The notes under the pieces: generated by a model
The model's input: the letters and a program-made list of their open reading frames with translations, nothing else
The model's database searches: none
What the model was told of the DNA's origin: nothing
Translations under genes and position numbers: made by a program
DNA from: JAWXUT01 sp044426075
GTDB lineage: Bacteria; Bacillota; Clostridia; Christensenellales; DTU072
Reading direction: 5' to 3'
Assembly: GCA_044426075.1 (NCBI GenBank)
Contig: JAWXUT010000073.1
Location: 1-8,753, forward strand
Length of the DNA stretch: 8,753 bases
Shown: positions 1 through 7,002 of the stretch, in pieces
Numbering within the stretch: position 1 is the stretch's first letter
Layout: each line of letters starts with the position of its first letter

Positions 1-27
1 CCCATACAATTTCCAAAATTTTTCATT

Positions 28-74
28 AAAAATAAAGGGGCTTATAAAGATTCATTTCTTTATAAGCCCTTTTA
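28..74 (-). terminator. Rho-independent terminator closing the glg gene set, possibly bidirectional
   Basis: A 12-bp perfect inverted repeat (GGGCTTATAAAG at 38-49 against 58-69) with an 8-nt loop lies 15 bases past the amylase stop codon. Outside it the arms extend by about five more positions, with one imperfect pair at 37/70. In the gene direction the stem is followed by a T-rich tail (CTTTATTTTTAATG). On the plus strand the stem is followed by TTTTAGATATT, so it may also stop a gene arriving from the left. The 37/70 pair is G-U in plus-strand RNA but A-C in minus-strand RNA, which also fits two-way use. The stem and tail are seen directly; termination is inferred. Confidence 0.93.
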
Positions 75-88
75 GATATTCAAATTTA

Positions 89-1870
89 TTATTTGGTTAT
101 GATTGCGCTCATTCCTGCAACTTCCGTCACCCAACTGTGAGAAAATTCGTCATAAACTTCACTGCCTAAAGACAAGGGTTCCCAGCTGTTGTTTGCGGTA
201 ATTGTGAGCCTACCTCGCGTTATTTTTAGCACTCCGCCCGAACAATGTATCTCAATATCACTGGTTAAATCGGCACTATACGCTTTGCGGAACGCACCTA
301 GCTTTTTATAGTGTTCTAATATATCAGTATCTATAATCGCGGGATATGTTCTGCGGTTTACTGGATCTTGCCAACCTTGCATACCCACTTCATCACCATA
401 GTAAACTGTGGGCACACCGGGCAAAATGTATTGCAAAATTGATGCTAAATGCAATCTTCTTTTTGCAGTGTAATATTCTGCACTACTTAAGTTGCGCCAC
501 AACCTCTCTGACCTATCTTCGGGTTGCACAACATCGCTTAACTCATTTATTGTACGAATAGTGTCGTGTGTGCCAAGCAGTGTCATACAGTTGTTTAACA
601 CGCACATAGGATAATTTTCTGCAATTGTCATTATATCAATTTTGAAATCGTGAGGCGCGCCTCCTTTAACATAATTGATAATTGCGGTGCGATATGGATA
701 ATTCATAACGCCGTCTAATTGCTTGCCAAATAGATAATTGCGCTGTTCAGAGTAGGCAACTTTTGTGCTTGCATCTTCCCATACTTCACCAATAACTGCA
801 ACGTCACCGTGCGATTTTGCTTGGTCTCTTATCTTCTCAACAAAATTTGCGCTAAGTTCATCTACAACATCAAGTCGCCAACCCTTTACGCCCATTTTTG
901 TCCATTTGTCAATAACGCCATTTTTGCCAGCTATAAGTGCTTGATATCCTTCAGACTCGCGCGCTATTGTTGGCACAACTGTTATATCCCACCAACACTT
1001 GTATGTGTCGGGAAAATCAGTAAACGTGTACCAACTGTTGTATTTGCTTTCTAGCGATTGATATGCACCCACGCTGTTATAATGATTGAATTTATTAAAG
1101 TAGATACTATCTGCACCCGTGTGATTAAAAACACCGTCTAATATTATTTCAATCCCCGCGCTTTTGCATTTTTCTATCAGTTTACTAAACTCTTCTTCTG
1201 TGCCGAACAAACTATCAATTTTCATATAGTCCGCGGTGTCGTATCTGTGGTTGCTGCTAGATTCAAATATAGGTGAAAAATAAATTGCACTAACACCCAA
1301 ACTTACAAGATAATCAATCTTACTTATTACACCTTTAATGTTGCCACCAAAGAAGTCATTTGCCCTAAACACACCGTCATCATCAACAACGGTTACATCT
1401 TCGTGCCAATGCTTTAGGTATCCGAAAAGCGGTGTTTGGTTATCCTTAACGCGGGCAAATCGGTCAGGGAAGATATGATAGATAAGCCCACCATTCAACC
1501 ATTTAGCACCTTCAAATCCCGCTTCGTACACCGTCAATTGGAACTCTGGCAACCAATCTGCATTAACTGCATAGCCACCAATTCCTTTGCCAACAAAGTG
1601 CGTAAGCCCTCCGCAATTCACCTCAAATCTGTAGTAATATATGCCCGCTTCTTGCAAGCTAAATGATGTGCGATAAACTGCAAAACCGTCTTCTTCACGC
1701 AAAAAAGGCAGTTGATATTTAACTGACCTTTCTTGTTTTCTCACTATGATAAAAACTTCATCTGGCGACACATTTTTGTCTATTGGAAAGGTGAATGTTA
1801 TCACCTCTCCGCAACTAACCGCGCCAAATGGAGTTTTATATTTTTTGTTCCAAGAGTTGAATTTTAACAT
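89..1870 (-). CDS. GH13 alpha-amylase / neopullulanase-like glycosidase, cytoplasmic
   Basis: This 593-residue protein hydrolyses alpha-glucans, most likely maltodextrins or glycogen limit dextrins. Residues 1-125 form a beta-rich N-terminal module of the kind found before the barrel in neopullulanases and cyclomaltodextrinases. The (beta/alpha)8 barrel follows from about 127. GH13 region I is DGVFNH (245-250). Region II is GWRLD (330-334), giving nucleophile D334 and partner R332. Region III is IGEVW, giving acid/base E362. Region IV is LGTHDT, giving D436 with H435. YYGDEVG (490-496) and DPVNRR (502-507) are also family-typical. The MPKLN signature of classical GH13_20 enzymes is not seen; the matching stretch reads WWDITVVPTIARES (293-306), closer to the CWWG...LP pattern I recall from clostridial amylases. 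There is no signal peptide. The ATG shares one base with the glgP stop (TAATG), and only a weak AAAGAG site lies 9 nt upstream, so translation is probably coupled to glgP. The GH13 assignment is firm; subfamily, substrate and bond preference are not decided. Confidence 0.93.
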   Translation of the reverse strand: MLKFNSWNKKYKTPFGAVSCGEVITFTFPIDKNVSPDEVFIIVRKQERSVKYQLPFLREEDGFAVYRTSFSLQEAGIYYYRFEVNCGGLTHFVGKGIGGYAVNADWLPEFQLTVYEAGFEGAKWLNGGLIYHIFPDRFARVKDNQTPLFGYLKHWHEDVTVVDDDGVFRANDFFGGNIKGVISKIDYLVSLGVSAIYFSPIFESSSNHRYDTADYMKIDSLFGTEEEFSKLIEKCKSAGIEIILDGVFNHTGADSIYFNKFNHYNSVGAYQSLESKYNSWYTFTDFPDTYKCWWDITVVPTIARESEGYQALIAGKNGVIDKWTKMGVKGWRLDVVDELSANFVEKIRDQAKSHGDVAVIGEVWEDASTKVAYSEQRNYLFGKQLDGVMNYPYRTAIINYVKGGAPHDFKIDIMTIAENYPMCVLNNCMTLLGTHDTIRTINELSDVVQPEDRSERLWRNLSSAEYYTAKRRLHLASILQYILPGVPTVYYGDEVGMQGWQDPVNRRTYPAIIDTDILEHYKKLGAFRKAYSADLTSDIEIHCSGGVLKITRGRLTITANNSWEPLSLGSEVYDEFSHSWVTEVAGMSAIITK

Positions 1871-4296
1871 TATTTAATGCTCTTTATACTTTGTAAATTC
1901 CAAATTCTTTCTGCGTATTCAGTAACACTTCTGTCTGCTGCAAAGAAACCTGCTTTTGCAATATTCACAAGTGACATACTGCGGAAACGATCACAATCTT
2001 TGTATGTTGCATCAACTTTATCTTGCGCTTTTACATAGCTATCAAAATCAGCAAAACACATATATGGATCAGCTTGCCCGCTTCTGCCAAGTGTCAAGTA
2101 ATCGGCAATTTCAGTAAAGTTAACGCCATTGATGCCAGACCTTAATAGTGCCATAATTTTTTGCAAGCGTGGGTCGTGAGCATAGATGTCAGAAGGACTG
2201 TAATTGTATTGCAATCTTTGTACTTCTTCCGTCAACAAACCAAATATGAATATGTTATCATCGCCAACTCTCTCGTGGATTTCAACGTTAGCTCCATCCA
2301 TTGTGCCAAGAGTAACAGCGCCGTTAATCATAAATTTCATATTACCCGTGCCACTAGCTTCTTTACCAGCTATACTAATTTGTTCACTAATATCACTTGC
2401 AGGCATTACAATTTCTGCTAGAGAAACTCTGTAATTTTCTAAGAAAACAACCTTTAGTTTGCCTTTAATGCTAGCATCGTTATTTACAACCTCGCCAATC
2501 ATATAAAGTAATCTAATTGTAAGTTTTGCAATGTAATATGAACCCGCAGCTTTTGCACCAAAGATAAATACACGTGGTGTGATATCTAAATCTGGATTTT
2601 CTTTAAGCCTATTGTAAAGGTTCAAAATTTGTAGTGCGTTAAGAAGTTGCCTCTTATATTCGTGCAATCTTTTAACTTGAACGTCAAATATAGCATCTGG
2701 GCTAACTTCAACGCCGTTTTCTTTTGCGATATAATCAACTAATCTCAACTTATTTTTGCGTTTAATAGCTGCAAGTTCTGCAAGAACAGCCTTGTCATCT
2801 TTAAAAGCCATAAGTTTTTCTAAATCGTTAGGATTTGTCAAGAAACCGTCGCCAATAAGGTCAGCAATCATTCTTGTTAGTAGTGGATTAGATTCACCCA
2901 ACCACCTACGATGTGTTATGCCGTTTGTAACATTGGTGAATTTTTCTTCCATAACGCTGTAACTATCTCTAAATACATCATTTTTAAGAATCTCACTGTG
3001 CAATGCGCTAACGCCGTTAACTGTGTGTGATGCAACTAAGCATAGGTTTGCCATAAGTACTTGATTGTTGCAGATAACTGCGTTATCTCTAACTTTTTGC
3101 CAATCTCCATGGTATTTATCAAAGTATTCTGCAAAGTATCTCTTGTTGATTTCTTCAACGATTTGAGTGATACGTGGCAACAACTGTGCAAATAGGTGTA
3201 GTGGCCATTTTTCAAGTGCTTCTTGCATAACTGTGTGGTTAGTGTAGCTGATAACTTCGGTTGTAATAGCCCAAGCTTGCTCCCAACTGTAACCATGATC
3301 ATCTAAAAGTATGCGCATAAGTTCTGGGATACATAGTGCAGGGTGGGTATCATTGATGTGAATTGCCACTTTTTTGCCTAAATTATCCAAGGTTTCATTG
3401 GTGCGAAGATAATTTTCTAGTATGCTCTGCACGCTTGCGCTTACAAAGAAATATTGTTGTTGTAGTCTTAATGATTTACCTTGTATATGGTCATCTGCTG
3501 GATACAAAATTTTGCTTATTGATTCAGCAAGCGCCTTTGTTTCAATAGCTTTAACATATTCGCCTTTTGCAAACAATGCCATATCTATTTCGTCGGGAGC
3601 TTTAGCTCTCCACAAACGCAATGTGTTTACTGCTGGGCTGGAATATCCGCTGATATTCATATCATATGGTTCTGCAATTATAGTTGTATAATCTTTTTGC
3701 TCACAAGTCAACTTGCCGTCAATCCAATTTTGCTCTACTCTTCCGCCAAATTTAACTTTGAATATTGCACTGCGTTGTTTTAGCCATACATCACCTTTGC
3801 GTAGCCAGTAGTCTGGTAGCTCTGTTTGCCAACCGTCTACTATCTTTTGTGCGAAAATACCGTAGTCGTAACGAATACTAAATCCGCCCGCTGGATATCC
3901 GCAAGATGTCAAACTGTCCATATAAGCTGCAGCCAATCTGCCAAGTCCGCCATTGCCCAAACCTGCATCTGGTTCTTCTTCAATAAGATCATCAATATTA
4001 TAACCCATATCTTTAACCACTGATGTAGCGGTTTTTAACATTTCCATATTATATAAATGATTCTTTAAGCTGCGGCCTAGTAAAAATTCCATTGACATAT
4101 AGTAAACTTGCTTCATGTCTTTATTTTTAACGTCTTCTTTAAAAGCTAAGCGCTTTTCTGTTAATAAGTCTTTTGTTACAAGACTTAATGCGCGGAACAT
4201 AATTTCTTTGCTTGCATCCTTATATGAAACCCCAAATGTCTGTGCAAGTTTTGTTTCAATAAGTTGGCGAAGCTCCGCTTTCTTTAGTTTTTTCAT
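1870..4296 (-). CDS. glgP: Glycogen/maltodextrin phosphorylase GlgP
   Basis: This GT35 enzyme releases glucose-1-phosphate from the non-reducing ends of alpha-1,4-glucans, using phosphate and pyridoxal phosphate, in the cytoplasm. Its 808 residues match the usual bacterial length. The N-terminal part has VYYMSMEFLLGRSLKNHL (64-81), EPDAGLGNGGLGRLAAAYMDS (108-128), HINDTHPAL (313-321) and NGITHRRWL (458-466). The PLP-binding motif EASGTGNMKF (646-655) places the Schiff-base lysine at K654. The same motif continues MIN where the family pattern usually has Leu or Met before the Asn, a minor change. GTMDGANVEI (664-673) follows. The ATG is fixed because in-frame TAA and TAG codons lie 9-14 bases upstream. 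The gene sits 110 bases after glgA with its own candidate promoter, and overlaps the amylase start by one base. Glycogen versus maltodextrin preference cannot be read from sequence alone; the glg context favours glycogen. Confidence 0.97.
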   Translation of the reverse strand: MKKLKKAELRQLIETKLAQTFGVSYKDASKEIMFRALSLVTKDLLTEKRLAFKEDVKNKDMKQVYYMSMEFLLGRSLKNHLYNMEMLKTATSVVKDMGYNIDDLIEEEPDAGLGNGGLGRLAAAYMDSLTSCGYPAGGFSIRYDYGIFAQKIVDGWQTELPDYWLRKGDVWLKQRSAIFKVKFGGRVEQNWIDGKLTCEQKDYTTIIAEPYDMNISGYSSPAVNTLRLWRAKAPDEIDMALFAKGEYVKAIETKALAESISKILYPADDHIQGKSLRLQQQYFFVSASVQSILENYLRTNETLDNLGKKVAIHINDTHPALCIPELMRILLDDHGYSWEQAWAITTEVISYTNHTVMQEALEKWPLHLFAQLLPRITQIVEEINKRYFAEYFDKYHGDWQKVRDNAVICNNQVLMANLCLVASHTVNGVSALHSEILKNDVFRDSYSVMEEKFTNVTNGITHRRWLGESNPLLTRMIADLIGDGFLTNPNDLEKLMAFKDDKAVLAELAAIKRKNKLRLVDYIAKENGVEVSPDAIFDVQVKRLHEYKRQLLNALQILNLYNRLKENPDLDITPRVFIFGAKAAGSYYIAKLTIRLLYMIGEVVNNDASIKGKLKVVFLENYRVSLAEIVMPASDISEQISIAGKEASGTGNMKFMINGAVTLGTMDGANVEIHERVGDDNIFIFGLLTEEVQRLQYNYSPSDIYAHDPRLQKIMALLRSGINGVNFTEIADYLTLGRSGQADPYMCFADFDSYVKAQDKVDATYKDCDRFRSMSLVNIAKAGFFAADRSVTEYAERIWNLQSIKSIK

Positions 4297-4308
4297 ATCC
4301 CTCTATTA

Positions 4309-4314
4309 CTCCTT
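4309..4314 (-). promoter_or_regulatory. glgP ribosome binding site with unusually long spacing
   Basis: AAGGAG on the minus strand lies 12 nt before the glgP ATG, longer than the 5-9 nt seen for glgA, glgC and glgD. A second purine run, GAGGG, is only 2 nt from the ATG, too close for normal use. In-frame TAA and TAG codons lie between this site and the ATG, so no earlier start is possible. Together these suggest sub-optimal initiation or an alternative pairing of the leader. Confidence 0.6.
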
Positions 4315-4330
4315 TTTGTCGTATACATAT

Positions 4331-4359
4331 ATTCTAGCTACATTTTACTCGGTTGTAAA
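4331..4359 (-). promoter_or_regulatory. Candidate internal sigma-A promoter for glgP and the amylase gene
   Basis: On the minus strand a -35 box TTTACA (4354-4359, 5 of 6 to TTGACA) and a -10 box TAGAAT (4331-4336, 5 of 6 to TATAAT) are separated by exactly 17 bases. A start site near 4324 would give a leader of about 28 nt carrying the AAGGAG site before the glgP ATG at 4296. This lies in the longest gap between genes in the window. The boxes are seen; activity is inferred. It would let the degradative pair be transcribed apart from the synthetic genes. Confidence 0.6.
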
Positions 4360-4379
4360 CAATATTGGAGTTACCAACC
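4351..4379. promoter_or_regulatory. Imperfect dyad overlapping the -35 box, possible operator
   Basis: Two 10-base arms, GGTTGTAAAC (4351-4360) and GTTACCAACC (4370-4379), pair at 8 of 10 positions around a 9-base spacer and cover the -35 box. A second, shorter and perfect dyad, TTTAC (4344-4348) and GTAAA (4355-4359) around TCGGTT, overlaps it and has a central CG as LacI-family operators often do. No T-run follows in the gene direction, so a terminator for glgA is unlikely. A repressor site is inference, and dyads of this quality can occur by chance in AT-rich gaps. Confidence 0.3.
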
Positions 4380-4406
4380 TAAAAGTTTTGCCGTTTATTT
4401 GCTTTT

Positions 4407-5822
4407 TTATAGTGACTCGTACAATTTAATGTAGGCATCTGCGGAAACATTCCAACTTGAATCCACTTTCATTGCATTCGATACAACAGTATCCCACTCT
4501 TTTTTATTGTAGAATGTGCCTATTGCTCTGTTAATTGCGTCTAACATATCATACGCATCATAGCTCTTAAAGGTGAATCCCACACCAGTCATATTGGTTG
4601 GATTAAAAGGTTCAACCGTATCTTTAAGACCGCCAGTTTCGCGTACAATTGGCACAGAACCATAGCGCATTGCTATCATTTGTGATAATCCACAAGGTTC
4701 AAATTTGCTTGGCATCAAAAACATATCGCTGCTGCCATAAATTTTGTTTGCAATGTCTTGTGAAAAGTTTATGCTAATTGCCAATTTATCTGGATATCTT
4801 GCTTGAAGCTCACGCAACGCGTTTTCATACTTCCAGTCACCAGTGCCCAAAATTACCATTTGTACGTCGTGCCTCATAATTTCATCAAACACGTGCAACA
4901 CAAGGTCTATACCTTTTTGTGATGTCAAACGGGTAACCATACCGATAAGTGGTTTTTCCGCAACGGGTAAGCCCATCATCTTTTGCAAACCAGCTCTGTT
5001 TTCTGCCTTGTTCTTTCTTGTTCTCCAACTGAAGTTTTTAAACAACGCCTTATCTTTTTGTGGATTGTACATAACTGTATCAATGCCATTTACAATTCCG
5101 CTTAATTTATACTTTCTTGCATACAAAATATCTTCCAATCCATAGCTGAAAAATGGACTCAAAATCTCATTTGCATATGTTGGTGAAACTGTTACAACTT
5201 TGTTTGCTTTTTCAATACCAGCTTTTAGCATATTTGCATTATTCTTGTATTCAACCACCCTAGTGTGGCTACTTGGGATCCCAAACACGTCTCCAATAAC
5301 ATATGGATCCATATTGCCTTGGAATTCTATATTGTGGATTGCAACCAATGTTTTCATATTGCTGTATGCTTCAATGCCACGATAATAGCAGTCAAGCATT
5401 ACTGGAATTAAACCAGTTTGCCAATCATTACAATGTAGCACATCTGGATAGAAATCCATTATTGGCATAAGTTCTAATATAGCTTTGCTGAAAAACGCAA
5501 ATCTCTCGCCGTCATCAAAAAAGCCATATATACCTTTTCTGCTAAAGTAATATTCGTTATCAACAAAATAATATCTAACTCCGTCTACAACATCTGTAAA
5601 CAAGCCCGCATATTGTTGGCGCCAGCCTAGTGGCACTATAACCGAACCTACAAAGGTTAGGCTTGCGCTATATTTTTCTGCAATATCACTATAAAGTGGC
5701 AATATTACTCTTGTATCTTGATTTTTTGCGGTTAATGCTAGTGGCAATGCTTGCGCAACGTCACCCAAACCACCCGTTCTAATGTATGGACCTGCCTCTG
5801 CAGCTGCAAATAAAACTTTCAT
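4407..5822 (-). CDS. glgA: Glycogen synthase GlgA (ADP-glucose dependent)
   Basis: This GT5 enzyme transfers glucose from ADP-glucose to the non-reducing end of alpha-1,4-glucan. From the ATG at 5822 it has 471 residues, typical for the family. The N-terminal Rossmann domain begins MKVLFAAAEAGPYIRTGGLGDV; the ADP-glucose motif usually written KTGGL is RTGGL here (R15). HCNDWQTGL (130-138), AIHNIEFQG (161-169) and IVNGID (243-248) follow. The C-terminal domain has VTRLTSQKG (296-304, with R298 and K303), SKFEPCGLSQ (372-381, with E375) and ETGGLKDTV (395-403). An in-frame ATG 12 bases further upstream would add MEVK, but it overlaps the GGAGGT ribosome binding site, so the later ATG is preferred. 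The gene lies between glgD (62-base gap containing a hairpin) and glgP (110-base gap with a promoter). It is expected to use ADP-glucose made by GlgC/GlgD. Confidence 0.97.
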   Translation of the reverse strand: MKVLFAAAEAGPYIRTGGLGDVAQALPLALTAKNQDTRVILPLYSDIAEKYSASLTFVGSVIVPLGWRQQYAGLFTDVVDGVRYYFVDNEYYFSRKGIYGFFDDGERFAFFSKAILELMPIMDFYPDVLHCNDWQTGLIPVMLDCYYRGIEAYSNMKTLVAIHNIEFQGNMDPYVIGDVFGIPSSHTRVVEYKNNANMLKAGIEKANKVVTVSPTYANEILSPFFSYGLEDILYARKYKLSGIVNGIDTVMYNPQKDKALFKNFSWRTRKNKAENRAGLQKMMGLPVAEKPLIGMVTRLTSQKGIDLVLHVFDEIMRHDVQMVILGTGDWKYENALRELQARYPDKLAISINFSQDIANKIYGSSDMFLMPSKFEPCGLSQMIAMRYGSVPIVRETGGLKDTVEPFNPTNMTGVGFTFKSYDAYDMLDAINRAIGTFYNKKEWDTVVSNAMKVDSSWNVSADAYIKLYESL

Positions 5823-5826
5823 TTTT

Positions 5827-5832
5827 ACCTCC
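5827..5832 (-). promoter_or_regulatory. glgA ribosome binding site that decides the start codon
   Basis: GGAGGT on the minus strand lies 4 nt before the ATG at 5820-5822. The upstream in-frame ATG (5832-5834) shares its G with the first base of this site, so using it would bury the site inside the coding region. That upstream ATG has only a weak AGAG purine run before it. The start giving MKVLF, the usual GlgA N-terminus, is therefore chosen. Confidence 0.85.
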
Positions 5833-5850
5833 ATTTATCTCTTATTTAAT

Positions 5851-5878
5851 AACTGCCCATAGAAATCTACAGGCAGTT
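5851..5878 (-). other. Intercistronic RNA hairpin between glgD and glgA
   Basis: The minus-strand transcript can fold AACUGCCUGUAG against CUAUGGGCAGUU around an AUUU loop, a 12-bp stem with two G-U wobbles in its middle. On the plus strand those two positions would be C-A mismatches, so the full stem exists only in the mRNA of these genes. It starts 6 nt after the glgD stop. The following bases are AUUAAAUAAG, not a U-run, so it does not look like an intrinsic terminator. An mRNA processing or stability element that sets glgCD against glgA levels is a reasonable inference. Confidence 0.6.
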
Positions 5879-5884
5879 TAATTT

Positions 5885-7000
5885 TTATACTACTTTATTT
5901 TTTACAATAACTATCGGATAGGTTGAAAATCCTGATATTTGTCTGCTTTCTCTAATAGTTACGCCCTTATCAGTAATAGCATATGCAAGCACGCTATTTG
6001 CCATAACAGTGCCGTCTTCCATTATGATACTATCCTTAACAACTGCGCCCTTTTGTATTCTTACATTACGGAACAAAATTGAATTTTCAACTGTGCCGTC
6101 AATCACACAACCGTCTGCAATAAGTGAATTTTTAATTGCACTGTTTTCACCATATATGGTTGGGATACTATCTTTAACCTTTGTATAAATTTTGCTACCG
6201 CTATCGAACAATTGTGCGCGTGTTTCGTAGTTTAGTAGCGCCATTGACTCATTGTAATATGTTTTTACATCATCTACAATAGCTGCATAACCTTCAATAT
6301 CATATGCATAAATTTTGCCGTCTGAAACTTCTTTAAACAAAATATCCTTTTCGAAGTTTACAAATCCGCGTGCATATGCGCTTTCAACTAAGCTAACTAA
6401 CAACTCTTTTTTAATTAGATATGTGTTTAAACTTATGCACTTTTCTTCTTCTTGAGGCATCTCAGAAAAACACAAATCAACAACTTTATCTGCACTGTCT
6501 TTTTCAACAATAACCCTCTTGCTTGTTGTCGCCTTACCTTTGTGGCATAGCATTGTGATATCTGCGCCAGTTTCTAGGTGTTTTGCAAGCACTTTTTCAA
6601 AGTCAATATTTGCTGCAATGTTACAGTTTGCAATAACAACATATCCTTCAACTGACCTCTTAATGAACTCAATAATTGTATATAATGCCTCAATTTTACC
6701 CTTGTATACCTCACGAGATGTGTTCAATACAAATGGTGGAAAAACCATTATACCACTATTTTTTCTGTTCAAGTCCCAGTCACGACCCATTCTGATGTGG
6801 TCCATAAGTGAACTATAATTGTTACGCGTTACAATACCGATACTTGTTATTCCGCTGTTTACTAGGTTTGATAGCGCAAAGTCTACCAATCTGTATCTGC
6901 CACCAAATGGCAATGATGCTGTTGTTCTGTGGATTGTTAATTCGTTTAATTTGCTTTCGTTACCAGCTGCAAAAAGTACGCTCATCATTTTTGTATTCAT
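5885..7000 (-). CDS. glgD: GlgD, non-catalytic ADP-glucose pyrophosphorylase-like subunit
   Basis: GlgD is a paralogue of GlgC that in Bacillota associates with it and modulates its activity. The 371-residue protein keeps the fold: PFGGRYRLVDFALSN (31-45), a nucleotidyltransferase domain to about 250, and a hexapeptide left-handed beta-helix after that (NSLIADGCVIDGTVENSI, 291-308). It lacks the residues needed for catalysis. The GGxGTRL nucleotide loop is replaced by AAGNESKL (11-18), the SGDH motif reads NCNI so the catalytic Asp becomes N127, and the WKDVG motif reads AAIVD (239-243). These comparisons are against GlgC encoded next door. The ATG at 7000 lies 2 bases after the glgC stop, with an AGGGGG site 9 nt upstream inside glgC. 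In-frame Met codons at residues 5 and 6 fit that site less well. Non-catalytic, regulatory or structural function is inferred from the losses and from known GlgC-GlgD complexes. Confidence 0.93.
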   Translation of the reverse strand: MNTKMMSVLFAAGNESKLNELTIHRTTASLPFGGRYRLVDFALSNLVNSGITSIGIVTRNNYSSLMDHIRMGRDWDLNRKNSGIMVFPPFVLNTSREVYKGKIEALYTIIEFIKRSVEGYVVIANCNIAANIDFEKVLAKHLETGADITMLCHKGKATTSKRVIVEKDSADKVVDLCFSEMPQEEEKCISLNTYLIKKELLVSLVESAYARGFVNFEKDILFKEVSDGKIYAYDIEGYAAIVDDVKTYYNESMALLNYETRAQLFDSGSKIYTKVKDSIPTIYGENSAIKNSLIADGCVIDGTVENSILFRNVRIQKGAVVKDSIIMEDGTVMANSVLAYAITDKGVTIRESRQISGFSTYPIVIVKNKVV

Positions 7001-7002
7001 AA

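Noticed and set aside
1..26. Minus-strand ATG at 24-26 right after the terminator, open to the left edge.
   Set aside because: The bases before it are the terminator stem and T-run with no ribosome binding site, and only nine codons are visible.
652..663. GC-rich perfect 12-base palindrome GAGGCGCGCCTC inside the amylase gene, standing out in AT-rich DNA.
   Set aside because: It lies in well-conserved coding sequence (Gly-Gly-Ala-Pro), has no partner copy seen in the window and no nearby regulatory feature, so chance is enough to explain it.
4344..4357. Possible CcpA cre site at the glgP promoter, with a central CG.
   Set aside because: It misses about four fixed positions of the cre consensus; I kept it only as a weak generic dyad.
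4115..4429. Plus-strand open frame of 104 codons, hydrophobic in its second half, crossing the glgP start and the gap before it.
   Set aside because: It is mostly antisense to conserved glgP codons, no ribosome binding site was recognised, and its hydrophobic look comes from the reverse complement of Lys/Glu-rich codons and AT-rich spacer.
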